DNA of 64,000 bases, from the NCBI RefSeq assembly GCF_004345665.1, contig NZ_SLWR01000009.1, positions 62,001-126,000 of the forward strand. Reading direction: 5' to 3'. Every line of letters starts with the position of its first letter. Within the stretch, counting starts at the first letter, position 1. Below the pieces are notes generated by a model. That model made no database searches. It saw nothing but the letters and a program-made list of their open reading frames with translations, and had not been told where the DNA came from. Below are positions 26,368 through 34,693 of the stretch, piece after piece. The translations under genes and the position numbers were made by a program. Source of the stretch: Kribbella antiqua (GTDB lineage: Bacteria > Actinomycetota > Actinomycetes > Propionibacteriales > Kribbellaceae).

Positions 26368-26778
26368 TCAGTCGCCCAGATCCAGGCCCGCCAACTTGAG
26401 CGCCTTGCGCCATTCTCGGCTCGAGGGATCTGGCCCGATGCTGGCGTAGAGCGCGCGCCGAACCTCCCGCTTGTCGAAGTAGACCTTGCCGTCCACTCGC
26501 CACGCCGTCAGCGGTTCCTCGGTGGAGCCGTGGGGAACCTCGACGAGGAAATAATCCATGCCGAGTCGAGACGCGATGTCCAGTGGACTCGGCTTGGTGT
26601 GTCTCGTGGCCAACTCCCTGGCGCACGCTCGGTGGTCAGGGTCCGCTGGAATGACATCGACGGCCGGAAGGAGCTTGCCAGCGGAGCGAACATAGAAGAC
26701 CGGCGACTCGCTGCCGTCTTGCATGACCGCGAACAGTCGTACGTCGGAGGTCTCGTGTTGGCTCACGGTTCGACTCAT
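26368..26778 (-). CDS. Hypothetical protein, 136 aa
   Basis: A soluble mixed protein (MSRTVSQHETSDVRLFAVMQ, FYVRSAGKLLPAVDVIP, YFLVEVPHGSTEEPLTAWRV, VYFDKREVRRALYASIG). The last 45 residues look like a compact alpha/beta unit ending in REWRKALKLAGLDLG. I do not recognise it. It sits alone between two copies of the dispersed repeat. Confidence 0.6.
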   Translation of the reverse strand: MSRTVSQHETSDVRLFAVMQDGSESPVFYVRSAGKLLPAVDVIPADPDHRACARELATRHTKPSPLDIASRLGMDYFLVEVPHGSTEEPLTAWRVDGKVYFDKREVRRALYASIGPDPSSREWRKALKLAGLDLGD

Positions 26779-26825
26779 CGATGCGATGACGCTCTTCTCG
26801 AGGAGTCTACGGGCCGGACCTCCGA

Positions 26826-26880
26826 GGCGCCGCTCTTCGGCATGACCGCGCCTTCCTATCTGCCGCTACGGATGCGGCAG
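26826..26880 (+). repeat. Dispersed palindromic repeat
   Basis: CGCTCTTCGGCATGACCGCG matches the left-arm consensus at 18 of 20 positions or better; the right arm is divergent (CCGCTACGGATGCGGCA). Confidence 0.6.
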
Positions 26881-26893
26881 GCACTACGGTGAC

Positions 26894-27292
26894 CTCCATG
26901 CCTGAGCATGTCGCCGCTATCGCTCTTGGTGTTAACCGGGAGCCGAATGCTCCCTTCTCTCCGATGACGTCGGGAAGACTGTGCTGGCGTTGAACCGGCA
27001 TGTCGACGACCTGACAAGCGTTGCGTCGTCCTGATCTGGTCCGGCACCCACTCTGCCTGCCTGGCAGACCCGAATGACGAAGCGATCAGCGGGCAACGCC
27101 TCTACAAGCGGTCTGAGCGATGTGTTGTGGGCCGGTGTCGTCCGCGACAGCGACGTCATCCAGGCACTGGAGATGCAGAACCGTGTTCACCCGAGCCACG
27201 ATCCCTCGCGGTTCGGGCGACTGACGCATCACGTCGTTCTCTTGAAGGAGAGCGTAGTCGAGGTGATCGCCGAGGTGGTCTCGGTTCGATGA
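26894..27292 (+). pseudogene. Decayed gene, several frames
   Basis: Protein-like stretches follow each other in different plus-strand frames: MPEHVAAIALGVNREPNAPF, then DDVGKTVLALNRHVDDL, then VLWAGVVRDSDVIQALEM to a stop at 27292. No single frame covers them. This suggests an old coding region with at least two frameshifts. The longest intact piece starts at 27074 (72 codons). Family not recognised. Confidence 0.35.
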
Positions 27293-27343
27293 TTCGACGG
27301 CGCGACGCTAGACGCGGCAACCGCCGCGATGCGTGGCTGATCG

Positions 27344-27389
27344 ACGCTCACATCGCGCTTCGCCAACAGCGGCATGAGCGGACGTTGGT
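27344..27389 (+). repeat. Dispersed palindromic repeat
   Basis: Right arm GCGGCATGAGCGGACGTT is exact; left arm CGCTCACATCGCGCTT is recognisable. Confidence 0.65.
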
Positions 27390-27500
27390 CAGAACTGATC
27401 GGTTGACATGCGAACGCCTACGATCTCCAGAGACTGTTTCCGCCCGACCTATCTTGCTCTGGTCAGCACGCTCCGTTCGACTCCGCGGAGGTGAGCCAGT

Positions 27501-28433
27501 TCAGCTAAGGGCGACGCGGCGGCCGGTACCTATCTCGTCGCTCTTGTCGTCGGTGACCACCGCGAAGGCACCCGACGGGACGCCGGGCAGCGCGGCGACG
27601 TCCGCGGCGACGCTCAGCAGGACCTCTTCGGGGGCGCCGGCAACGAAGAAGACGTAGACACCGCCGATCTCCTCGCCGTCGTCGTAGATGTCGAAGCCGC
27701 CGTCGCTCGACTCGTCATCGAGAAACTCCTCGATGTCGTCGATCCAGCCGAACTCATACCCGGGGTCGCCTGGCGGGATGCCGCCGGCACCGTTCAGCGG
27801 AAGGTGGATCTCGACGACGAGCTGCCCCTCGATGGGATCCGGCGAGGCGACGGTCGGTATTGGTGTCAACCGCGCCGCCTGCGGGCGTAGTACCGAGCGC
27901 ACCGTCGGCGCGCCGGTCTGCCTGTCGCCCCAATCCAGGAACGGATTGCGAGGTAATAGAGCATTCGTCTCGCCGCGCAGTTCACGGAGACGTCTGCGGC
28001 GGAGCGTCCCCGCGCTCAGCGAGGCGGGCCGCACACTGTCCGGGATCCCTGGGTGCTCACCCGACAGCTTCAGCGCCTGCTGCGCGCGCGATACGCCCTC
28101 CAGAACCGCAGGCAGCGCAAGCAGTTTGCGTTCGTCAGGCTCCAGCGCTTCGAGCTCGCCGAAGTCGATGCGCATCTCTACCAGATGCCGCTTCCGGCCG
28201 CGAACTACACGCTCCTCAACAGACCCCTCGTACGCAGCCCTAACCACGATCATGTGGAGCTCCAGCACCGGCGCCTTGCTGATCCTGCTCCACCAGGACA
28301 GCCACGACCCGTCTTCACCAAGGAGCTCAACGACCCTATCGACCTCCTGCAGAAAGCCGTTCTCGGCGCCCATCGTGAGGGCGTCGACGCCGCCCTCCAG
28401 CCAGTAGTCCTCAGCGCCGTTCGGATCGAGCAT
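27501..28433 (-). CDS. Hypothetical protein, 310 aa
   Basis: MLDPNGAEDYWLEGGVDALT opens a two-part soluble protein. The first 150 residues are mixed and charged (EERVVRGRKRHLVEMRIDFGELEAL); the second part contains a strongly acidic stretch (IDDIEEFLDDESSDGGFDIYDDGEEIGG) and ends with hydrophobic strands (VYVFFVAGAP, VLLSVAADVAALPG). No membrane segment or signal peptide. I cannot assign a family. It is the largest unknown gene of the accessory region and stands alone between repeat copies. Confidence 0.65.
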   Translation of the reverse strand: MLDPNGAEDYWLEGGVDALTMGAENGFLQEVDRVVELLGEDGSWLSWWSRISKAPVLELHMIVVRAAYEGSVEERVVRGRKRHLVEMRIDFGELEALEPDERKLLALPAVLEGVSRAQQALKLSGEHPGIPDSVRPASLSAGTLRRRRLRELRGETNALLPRNPFLDWGDRQTGAPTVRSVLRPQAARLTPIPTVASPDPIEGQLVVEIHLPLNGAGGIPPGDPGYEFGWIDDIEEFLDDESSDGGFDIYDDGEEIGGVYVFFVAGAPEEVLLSVAADVAALPGVPSGAFAVVTDDKSDEIGTGRRVALS

Positions 28434-28787
28434 GACCCGACTGTAGTCTCCGACCGCCGAGCCAGCTCCACGCTTGCTGCCCAGATCCTAAGCGCCTTAA
28501 CACCGGGCAGTTCGGGCGTTTTCACTCAAGCGGCAGAAGAGGATGAGTCTTCCGACGTGCTGCATGTTGAGGATGGGTGCCCGCTTGTGGAAGCAGCACG
28601 GCGACCAGATGGCGTCCCCTTCCGCGGTCGTGTTCCTGCTGCCAACAGCAGCAGGGCCCGGTCCGAGCCGGCGCCCGCCAGCGCGCATCCTTGGAGGAGA
28701 AGTGTTGTCGATTGCGGCTGACACGCACTGCGATGCGCGATCCCGGAGCTGACAGCCCGTCTGGCATCCGAGAAGTACCCTTGGCCC
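28434..28787 (+). other. Gap without a gene
   Basis: No convincing frame on either strand. A weak half-copy of the dispersed repeat (CGGGCAGTTCGGGCGTTTTC) lies at about 28503-28522. Confidence 0.4.
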
Positions 28788-29507
28788 GTGTTCTCGCCTC
28801 AAGGCCCGTCCCTGCGTGAACTGGCGATCCAGGCGCTGTCCTCGGTCGAGCGCGGCTACGACCTGCTCGCTCCGAAGTTCGACTACACGCCTTTTCGCAC
28901 CCCCGAGAGCATTCTTGACGCGGCCGCCGACGCGCTGCGTCCGCTCGGGCCGTTCGCCCGGGGAATGGACGTGTGCTGCGGCACTGGTGCGGGCATGCGG
29001 GTCCTGCAACCCTTGTGCAAAGGACGGATCACGGGCGTCGACTTCAGCACTGGCATGCTCGCGCAGGCGCGCAGTGCGCATCCGGACGCCGAGTGGGTAC
29101 GAGCCGACGTCCTGGCCCTGCCCTTCGCCGAGGCCTTCGACCTGGCGGTCAGCTTCGGAGCGCTCGGGCACCTCCTGCCCGCCGAACGTCCCGCGCTGTT
29201 CGCCGGGGTGTACCGGGCGCTACGGCCCGGCGGGCTCTTCGCCTTCCCGATCGGCGCGCCGCCACCCATCACCTCGGGCTGGTACTGGGCGCTGCTCGGA
29301 TTCGATCTGACGATGCGGGTCCGCAATGCCGTGTGGCGTCCCCGGTTCGTCATGTACTACCGCACCTACCCGCTGCACGCGGTCCGCAACGACCTGACTG
29401 CAGCCGGATTCATCGTGACGACGGTCCCCTTGGCGGCTCTGGGCCGACGCGAGGACGGCAGCCCGCGGTGCCGGCTTGTCCTTGCGCGCAGAACCGGCAC
29501 GCCCTGA
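28788..29507 (+). CDS. Class I SAM-dependent methyltransferase
   Basis: 239 aa Rossmann-fold methyltransferase. The SAM-binding motif I is GMDVCCGTGAGMRVL near residue 58, motif II GVDFSTGMLAQA, and motif IV DLAVSFGALGHL; the post-motif PGGLFAFPIGA is present. Two cysteines replace the usual small residues in motif I. The methyl acceptor is unknown. Start GTG 28788 is the only one giving a normal N-terminus. The stop is 31 nt before a dispersed repeat. Confidence 0.82.
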   Translation: MFSPQGPSLRELAIQALSSVERGYDLLAPKFDYTPFRTPESILDAAADALRPLGPFARGMDVCCGTGAGMRVLQPLCKGRITGVDFSTGMLAQARSAHPDAEWVRADVLALPFAEAFDLAVSFGALGHLLPAERPALFAGVYRALRPGGLFAFPIGAPPPITSGWYWALLGFDLTMRVRNAVWRPRFVMYYRTYPLHAVRNDLTAAGFIVTTVPLAALGRREDGSPRCRLVLARRTGTP

Positions 29508-29537
29508 CTGATACGCACGCCGCAGAAGCTCAGGACC

Positions 29538-29585
29538 GCAACTCGGCATGCGGGGCGCGATCTGCGGCAGATCCGGGCGTTTCGT
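29538..29585 (+). repeat. Dispersed palindromic repeat
   Basis: ACTCGGCATGCGGGGCGCGA and TGCGGCAGATCCGGGCGTTTC align with both arms of the family, closest to the copy at 31334. Confidence 0.5.
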
Positions 29586-29721
29586 CGGGTCCCTCGACGT
29601 TCAGGGTTTCGCTCAGGGCGAGCCTGCTGACAGACGACGAGAGCAGACTCGCCCGCACACAGAGCCGACCGTCAGGTGCGCGGACATGCGCCGGGCGACA
29701 ACTCATTGCGCATTTGGCTTG

Positions 29722-30663
29722 CTACGGGTAGCGAAGCCAACCAGGCGGAGTCTTGACATTGCGGGTCTGCCCGACCACGACGTTGCACCAGCCGGCCTTG
29801 ACCACTACCTGTGAGGCTCCCCGGAACACCCAGGCCTCCCATAGGGCTGGGGCCGGGCACTTGTAGCCCCGCGGCGGTCCTTCAGCGCGATTGAGTTCAG
29901 CGGCCAGCTTCACCGCCTCGGTTCGGGGGATCACTCTTCGCTCGGTGAGCCTCAGGTCCGGGAACTCGTAGCGGCATACGAGCACATCGGTGGGGTTGGG
30001 AGGTACGAAGGCGCCGTCCGGACCTGCGCCGAATGCCTCCGGCACCACCTCACGCGGACACTCGGTGATGATCGACGGCGTGCCCGTGGGCCTTTCGTAG
30101 GTTCCGAGCCGACGTCCGTCAGCTGCGTAGAAAGTGAGCGCACGGCCGTCGATGGTGAACCGTGCTGCCTTGTGCAGTACCCCCCGGTTGGGGACGTTGT
30201 CGCAGCCCATCAGGGTCACAGCGCCGCTCGTATCGGCGGTTATCGTGCCGTCGTCGCTGGCACGGTAGGTTCCACCGATACCGTTGCAACCATCGGTCCC
30301 GCCCCATTTCCCGTTGGTGTCGAAGGTCACGGCCGCTCGGGTCGAGTGGGCCAGCGATAGTTTGGACCGGTCGAATCCGACAATGTCGACCGGCCGCCAA
30401 GTGCCGATCAGCGCGCGGGTCAGCGTCTGCGTCGTTTCCGACGTGCTGGGTGTCGACACCCCTGCGTTCTCGTTCCCGCCAGGTCCAGTGACGGCCACGG
30501 CGACTCCGGCCGCAGCCACGGTCGCCACAGCGAGGCTGGATGCCAGCCAGGTCCGGCGGCGGCGGATGGGCCGAACTGCTCGGGTGGCGAGGTCGTCGAC
30601 GAAAAGAGCCTGCTGACCTGCTTCGAGCAGGGTTGCGCGCAGCTCGCGCTCAAGGTCGGTCAT
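29722..30663 (-). CDS. META-domain protein with N-terminal membrane anchor, partner of the sigma factor
   Basis: 313 aa. The first 40 residues (MTDLERELRATLLEAGQQALFVDDL) look like the short cytoplasmic part of anti-sigma-type proteins paired with SigE-family factors. A single membrane segment follows (TWLASSLAVATVAAAGVAVAV). Outside, a META/HslJ-like domain (LIGTWRPVDIVGF, GCNGIGGTYR, MGCDNVPN) precedes a further C-terminal region. Its start ATG 30663 overlaps the end of the sigma gene by 14 nt. A role in holding the sigma factor at the membrane is inferred from this arrangement. Confidence 0.75.
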   Translation of the reverse strand: MTDLERELRATLLEAGQQALFVDDLATRAVRPIRRRRTWLASSLAVATVAAAGVAVAVTGPGGNENAGVSTPSTSETTQTLTRALIGTWRPVDIVGFDRSKLSLAHSTRAAVTFDTNGKWGGTDGCNGIGGTYRASDDGTITADTSGAVTLMGCDNVPNRGVLHKAARFTIDGRALTFYAADGRRLGTYERPTGTPSIITECPREVVPEAFGAGPDGAFVPPNPTDVLVCRYEFPDLRLTERRVIPRTEAVKLAAELNRAEGPPRGYKCPAPALWEAWVFRGASQVVVKAGWCNVVVGQTRNVKTPPGWLRYP

Positions 30664-31159
30664 GTTCACTGCTGGTTCCCTTCGCCACCGGAGGGTCGTG
30701 TGCTGCTCTCAGGGAGGCGAGCGCCCTGTGCAGGGTCGCCCGAGCTGTGGATTCCTTGATCCCGAGCGCGGCCGCGATCGAGGCATGGTCGAGGTCTTCG
30801 TAGTAGCGCAGGATGAGCACGGTCCGCTCCCGAGGCGGCAGCGCGGCGAGTGCCCGCCACATCGCGTCGTGCTCGGCCAGCGCCGACGCCGGGTCGGGTT
30901 CGGAATGGCCGGACGCGGCTACCGCCACAGGCGTCTCGCGGGAGGAGCCGCGTCTGGTTGCCGAAATATGCGCGTTGACCAGGATGCGGCGGACATAGGC
31001 GTGCGGATCGTCCATCCCCTGGACGCGCCGCCAGTGCCGATAGGCGTTCATCAAAGCGTGCTGCGCCAGGTCCTCGGCGCGGTGATGGTCGCCCGACAAG
31101 ACGTAGCCCAGCCGCACGAGCTGCTGCCCGCGCACGGCGACGTACTCGTCGAACTCCAC
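30650..31159 (-). CDS. ECF sigma factor, SigE family
   Basis: 169 aa. Region 2 (FDEYVAVRGQQLVRLGYVLSG, AEDLAQHALMNAYRHW) and region 4 (LPPRERTVLILRYYEDLDHA, IAAALGIKESTARATLHRAL) are complete; there is no region 3, as usual for ECF factors. It should direct RNA polymerase to a small set of promoters. GTG 31159 is chosen because AGGAG lies 6-7 nt upstream. It forms a coupled pair with the META-domain membrane protein. A palindromic dispersed repeat stands beyond the 5' end. Confidence 0.88.
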   Translation of the reverse strand: MEFDEYVAVRGQQLVRLGYVLSGDHHRAEDLAQHALMNAYRHWRRVQGMDDPHAYVRRILVNAHISATRRGSSRETPVAVAASGHSEPDPASALAEHDAMWRALAALPPRERTVLILRYYEDLDHASIAAALGIKESTARATLHRALASLRAAHDPPVAKGTSSEHDRP

Positions 31160-31333
31160 ATCCGGCTCCTAGATGGACGTCGTTATACCCCATAAACGCT
31201 CGGATGCCGCAGAACGCTGCGTCGCCCAAGTATCCGGCCACCCCGGATCGCAGCTCCGAGCAGTCGCCGCCGCCAGGCGGCGGGCTGTGTTCACTGCCTG
31301 CGTCGACGGCGTTGGCCGATAGCCGAACACTCT

Positions 31334-31382
31334 GAACTCGGCATGTTGGTTCGCGCTGTCAGCGGCGCGAGCGGACGTCTCG
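31334..31382 (+). repeat. Dispersed palindromic repeat
   Basis: Both arms are present (ACTCGGCATGTTGGTTCGCG and AGCGGCGCGAGCGGACGTC). It ends 16 nt before the next start codon. Confidence 0.55.
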
Positions 31383-31398
31383 CACTAGGCTGCGCGCC

Positions 31399-31815
31399 AT
31401 GCAGCCGTACTACGAGGTGTCCCTTATAAGGCCGTGGCACTGGGGGATCGCCATTCTGTCCGCTGTGGACGCAGCCGTGCCCGAGAGCCTGGGCGAGTCG
31501 CGGGTGACGAGCACCTCTGAGTGTCTCGTCATCCAGGTCCGCCATGCACAAGACATCGAGGCTGCGGTGTTCGAGGGCGACTGGGACTGGGCAACAGCGG
31601 CCGTTCACCTGCGGAGCGTGCCCGACTTCGAGGAGCCGACGGGGACTGTGCTGTATGAGGGCTTGCTGGCTCTTCCGGATGGGCGCCTATCGGTTGGCGA
31701 TGCTGACAGCCAGGTCATCGTCACGGATCTGCCGACGCAGACTCGGGTCAGAGTTCAGACGGACGACTTGGCCGAGTACGGCGTCTCCGCGGTTCAAGTC
31801 GACCTCGCTCCCTGA
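31399..31815 (+). CDS. Hypothetical protein, 138 aa
   Basis: MQPYYEVSLIRPWHWGIAIL opens a beta-rich soluble protein with an acidic surface (FEGDWDWATAAVHLRSVPDFEEPTG) and a repeated strand pattern (VIVTDLPTQTRVRVQTDDL). It resembles no family I can name. A TAGGCT hexamer at 31386-31391 lies 7 nt before ATG 31399, so the transcript may be leaderless. Repeats flank it at 16 nt (5' side) and 5 nt (3' side). Confidence 0.65.
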   Translation: MQPYYEVSLIRPWHWGIAILSAVDAAVPESLGESRVTSTSECLVIQVRHAQDIEAAVFEGDWDWATAAVHLRSVPDFEEPTGTVLYEGLLALPDGRLSVGDADSQVIVTDLPTQTRVRVQTDDLAEYGVSAVQVDLAP

Positions 31816-31820
31816 ACGTC

Positions 31821-31870
31821 CAGCACGCACATCGGCGTGAGCGCACGGATTGGGGTATGAGCGTTCGCCT
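31821..31870 (+). repeat. Dispersed palindromic repeat
   Basis: GCACGCACATCGGCGTGAGCG (left arm, 18 of the consensus positions recognisable) and GGTATGAGCGTTCGCC (right arm). It begins 5 nt after one stop codon and ends 18 nt before the next start. Confidence 0.5.
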
Positions 31871-31888
31871 TCATGACACGATGCGAGC

Positions 31889-32368
31889 GTGAACGCGAGT
31901 GCACCTGCTGGCTTTGGGCCCCGGCTTCATCGGGTTGCCGTCGACTTCGTAATTCCGGGTCATGGTCCGCGAATCGACGAGGCCGTGGTACTCGCCGAGG
32001 ACCTCGTCGCATCCGGCTTCATGGGCGATGCGACCGTCGAGGTCGCGGCATTGCGTCGGGACGCTACTCGCAGCGACGCCGAGCCGCTCGTGCTCGACAT
32101 GCTGGCCGAGTGCGGGGTCGATCTGCCGATTCCCGAGGACGAGGACGCGGAATACCGCCTGCTTCTAACGGCGTTCGGGTTCTGGGACCTTCCGATCGTC
32201 GACTTCTACTCGCCGTTCCTGCATCACCTGCCCTCATGGGATGAGCAGGATGCCCTTGAGCACACCCTCATCCACCTATTCGACGATCTCGATCACGCCA
32301 CAGACCCGGCCCAGAAGCATGAGATCGTGCAGCGCATGCGAGCCGCTGTCCGTGACGCTCTCGCGTGA
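31889..32368 (+). CDS. Hypothetical protein, 159 aa
   Basis: Starts at GTG 31889. VAVDFVIPGHGPRIDEAVVLAEDLVASGFMG, then an acidic mixed region (LDMLAECGVDLPIPEDEDAEYRLL) and a C-terminal helical part (ALEHTLIHLFDDLDHATDP, HEIVQRMRAAVRDAL). Soluble; family not recognised. It is a single gene held between two repeat copies, 18 nt and 11 nt away. Confidence 0.65.
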   Translation: MNASAPAGFGPRLHRVAVDFVIPGHGPRIDEAVVLAEDLVASGFMGDATVEVAALRRDATRSDAEPLVLDMLAECGVDLPIPEDEDAEYRLLLTAFGFWDLPIVDFYSPFLHHLPSWDEQDALEHTLIHLFDDLDHATDPAQKHEIVQRMRAAVRDALA

Positions 32369-32379
32369 AACGGTTGAAG

Positions 32380-32420
32380 CCCGCTCATCGGCATGGCCGC
32401 GCGGCATGTCCGGACGTTCA
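32380..32420 (+). repeat. Dispersed palindromic repeat
   Basis: CCGCTCATCGGCATGGCCGC followed at once by GCGGCATGTCCGGACGTTC: the two arms are almost fused, the shortest spacer in the family. Confidence 0.75.
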
Positions 32421-32463
32421 CTGGACCCCTCGTTAGTTGCGGGCGTGCGCACGTCGGCGAGTG

Positions 32464-32946
32464 CTAAGCCGTGAAGATGACGTGGCGCTTGCTGGCGGCG
32501 GCCTGCCGCCAGAAGTCAGTGAGATGGACGAAGTTCTCCCACGTGTAGTCGAAGTCTTCGTCTCCGAACGCCGGGTAGTCCGCAGCGTCGATGCGCTCGT
32601 AGCCCGTCCGTAGCGACGGCTCTGTGACGGCCATGAGCGCGGCAGCGACAGCGGGGGCTTGGTCTTTGTCGACCAAGACGACTATCTCGTCCTCGCCGCT
32701 GGTCAGCAGCTTGCCACCGAGGACGGCTAGGTTGAGTGGACTGGCCCCATTGTCGAAGCCGAGGCGGCCGTCGGTGAGGCTTCGGTGGATGGCGTCCCAA
32801 GCTTTGTCGGCCGCCACGTTGTAGTCATCGTCGCGCTCTTCGATGACTTCGTGGACGTACTCAGAAATCCCCTCGTCGTCGCCCTCCATGTCCAGAAGCT
32901 TCCTGCGATCTTTGTCTGTGATTGCAAAGTGCATGCCCAGGCTCAT
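32464..32946 (-). CDS. DUF1877 (YfbM-like) family protein
   Basis: 160 aa. MSLGMHFAITDKDRRKLLDM at the N-terminus, AWDAIHRSLTDGRLGFDNG near residue 60 and the C-terminal LTDFWRQAAASKRHVIF agree with DUF1877, an uncharacterised cytosolic family often found near toxin-antitoxin or defence genes. ATG 32946 is preferred to the upstream frame extension since GAGGG lies 5 nt before it. It is one of the few minus-strand genes in the densest part of the repeat array. Confidence 0.75.
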   Translation of the reverse strand: MSLGMHFAITDKDRRKLLDMEGDDEGISEYVHEVIEERDDDYNVAADKAWDAIHRSLTDGRLGFDNGASPLNLAVLGGKLLTSGEDEIVVLVDKDQAPAVAAALMAVTEPSLRTGYERIDAADYPAFGDEDFDYTWENFVHLTDFWRQAAASKRHVIFTA

Positions 32947-33017
32947 ACGTGCCCTCCCTCGTCGCGGCTTCCCGATGTGCACATCCTGCCCGCTTGAGCT
33001 TGCCTCTTGCTGCGGCA

Positions 33018-33069
33018 GGCACGCACGTCGGCAAGCCGCGCCTTCCCATGCGCGGCATGAGAGTGCGTC
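33018..33069 (+). repeat. Dispersed palindromic repeat
   Basis: GCACGTCGGCAAGCCGCGCC (left) and GCGGCATGAGAGTGCGT (right). The next gene starts 20 nt after it. Confidence 0.6.
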
Positions 33070-33089
33070 GCTCAGCTAGCGTTCATGCA

Positions 33090-33296
33090 GTGCCTACCGA
33101 TCCGAAGCCCACTGATCCCGGCCGTGAGGCTGCGCTGGGACGAATCGCCTTGTGGCTGGATCCCGAGGACTTGACCTGGCTCGGATCGAATTGCGCATGC
33201 ACCGAGGACACCCCGGTGGAAGAGCAGGAACGCTGTGGCCGGATCCGTTTTCGGGCTCACGCAGCGCTGCACAAGGCCGGCCAGAAGGACGCGTGA
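33090..33296 (+). CDS. Small conserved hypothetical protein, 68 aa
   Basis: REAALGRIALWLDPEDLTWLGSNCACTED and RCGRIRFRAHAALHKAG match a small actinobacterial protein type with three or four cysteines (CAC and C), possibly metal-binding. Start GTG 33090 is chosen because TAGCGT lies 7 nt upstream (leaderless pattern) and the earlier in-frame ATGs fall inside the dispersed repeat. The stop is 9 nt before the next repeat copy. Confidence 0.6.
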   Translation: MPTDPKPTDPGREAALGRIALWLDPEDLTWLGSNCACTEDTPVEEQERCGRIRFRAHAALHKAGQKDA

Positions 33297-33305
33297 TACT
33301 GGACC

Positions 33306-33339
33306 GCCCGGGCGGATCGCGGCAGGTGCGGACGTTCGT
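33306..33339 (+). repeat. Dispersed palindromic repeat, right arm
   Basis: TCGCGGCAGGTGCGGACGTTC fits the right arm; the left arm is degraded (CCGCCCGGGCGGA, itself a small palindrome). Confidence 0.5.
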
Positions 33340-33438
33340 CGCGCGTGGTGCGAGAGAGACCGGCGCTTGTGCCTGCTCAGCGTGCCCCGTCGGGAGTTGC
33401 TACGTTGCCGGCATGACCAGGTGGGCGGCGGGGCGGGC

Positions 33439-34395
33439 GTGAAGGCGGTCGTCTACGACCGGTACGGGTCGCCTGATTTGCTGAGGGTCGAGGACATCCC
33501 TGTACCCTCGCCGGCCGCCGGCCAGGTTCGGGTGAAGATCGCCGCGACCTCGGTCAACCTCAGCGACTGGGAGTGTCTGCGCGGATCGCCCGCGTACGCG
33601 CGGATCGGTGGGCTGCGTTTCCCGGCTCGCCGGACGCTCGGATCGGACATCGCCGGGCTGGTCGACGACGTCGGGGAAGGGGTCACCCGGTTCCGGCCCG
33701 GAGACGAGGTGTATGGCGACAACCTCGCGCTGATGGGTGGCTTCGCGGAGTACGCGCTCGCGCCGGAGTCCGCACTCGCCCACAAGCCGGCCCAGCTCAC
33801 GTTCGCCGAGGCGTCGACCATCCCACAGGCGGGCGCGATCGCCCTGCAGGGCGTGGGTAGGGCCGTGACGGGTCACCGGGTGCTGATCAACGGCGCTGGC
33901 GGAGGGTCGGGATCCTTCGCGATTCAGCTCGCCAAGCGGCTCGGTGCTCACGTCACCGGGGTGGACAACGCCGCCAAGCTGGACTTCATGCGGTCGGTCG
34001 GCGCGGACGACGTGATCGACTACCACCGCGACGACTTCACCCGAACCACCCAGCCGTACGACCTGATCCTGGACCTGGTCGCGCACCGGTCGGTGTTCGC
34101 CTACCGGCGTGCGCTCGCACCCGGCGGCACGTATCGGTGCGTGGGTGGGTCGGTGCCCACGCTGCTGCGCGTGCTCACCGTCGGCTGGCTGGTTGGGCGG
34201 CTCACCGGTCGCGCAATCGGGATCCTCGCGGTCAAGGAGGGGCCGGCCCATTTTGAGCCGCTTGCCGCGCTCTGCGTTAGCGGGGACGTACGGATTCACA
34301 TTCACCGTACCTTCGCTCTCGACGAGGTTCCGGCGGCGCTTGCTCATGTGGGTGAGGGACGTGCCCTCGGCAAAGTGGTTGTCGGCCTCTCCTGA
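33439..34395 (+). CDS. NAD(P)-dependent MDR-family oxidoreductase (quinone oxidoreductase type)
   Basis: 318 aa medium-chain dehydrogenase/reductase. The N-terminal GroES-like part is VKAVVYDRYGSPDLLRVEDI; the nucleotide-binding motif is INGAGGGSGSFAIQLAKRLG near residue 150, with GVDNAAKLDFMRSVGADDVIDY after it. The structural and catalytic zinc cysteines of alcohol dehydrogenases are missing, so it belongs to the zinc-free branch that reduces quinones or enones. GTG 33439 gives the family N-terminus. It stands alone between repeats. Confidence 0.88.
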   Translation: MKAVVYDRYGSPDLLRVEDIPVPSPAAGQVRVKIAATSVNLSDWECLRGSPAYARIGGLRFPARRTLGSDIAGLVDDVGEGVTRFRPGDEVYGDNLALMGGFAEYALAPESALAHKPAQLTFAEASTIPQAGAIALQGVGRAVTGHRVLINGAGGGSGSFAIQLAKRLGAHVTGVDNAAKLDFMRSVGADDVIDYHRDDFTRTTQPYDLILDLVAHRSVFAYRRALAPGGTYRCVGGSVPTLLRVLTVGWLVGRLTGRAIGILAVKEGPAHFEPLAALCVSGDVRIHIHRTFALDEVPAALAHVGEGRALGKVVVGLS

Positions 34396-34433
34396 CGCAA
34401 TTCGAAACGCGTCCCGGCTCCGGGCAACTTGCC

Positions 34434-34491
34434 CGCACGCCCGCTCATCGGCATGACCGCGCTTCCCTCTCCGCGGCATGAGCGGACGTTC
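34434..34491 (+). repeat. Dispersed palindromic repeat, best copy
   Basis: CCGCTCATCGGCATGACCGC, a 10-nt pyrimidine-rich spacer, then GCGGCATGAGCGGACGTTC. The outer words CCGCTCAT and ATGAGCGG pair, and inside them CCGCG pairs with CGCGG, giving a two-part hairpin. Confidence 0.85.
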
Positions 34492-34626
34492 TCAACCCGG
34501 GGTGTGTGGCTCGAGGTCGAGCACGAAGTTGGCGGCATCGGTGTCGACCACCATGTTCAGGATCCAGTCGGCGCGCGACTCGACGAGTCCGAAGGACCTC
34601 GCTTGGTCGTCACCGGCCAGGCACAT
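34492..34626 (-). other. Short gene or 3' gene fragment, 44 codons
   Basis: MCLAGDDQARSFGLVESRAD followed by WILNMVVDTDAANFVLDL reads like genuine protein and has a GAGGT site upstream of ATG 34626, but it is very short and its stop abuts the repeat at 34491. It may be a tail of a lost gene. Confidence 0.35.
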
Positions 34627-34693
34627 CCGTCCACGCACCTCACGACTGACTCGGTCCGGCTGCAGGTCTCGCGAGCTCGTGTGACGTCGTCCC

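Noticed and set aside
27403..27430. Promoter TTGACA with TACGAT
   Set aside because: Spacer is only about 10 bp, far from the 16-18 bp needed, and no supported gene follows on that strand.
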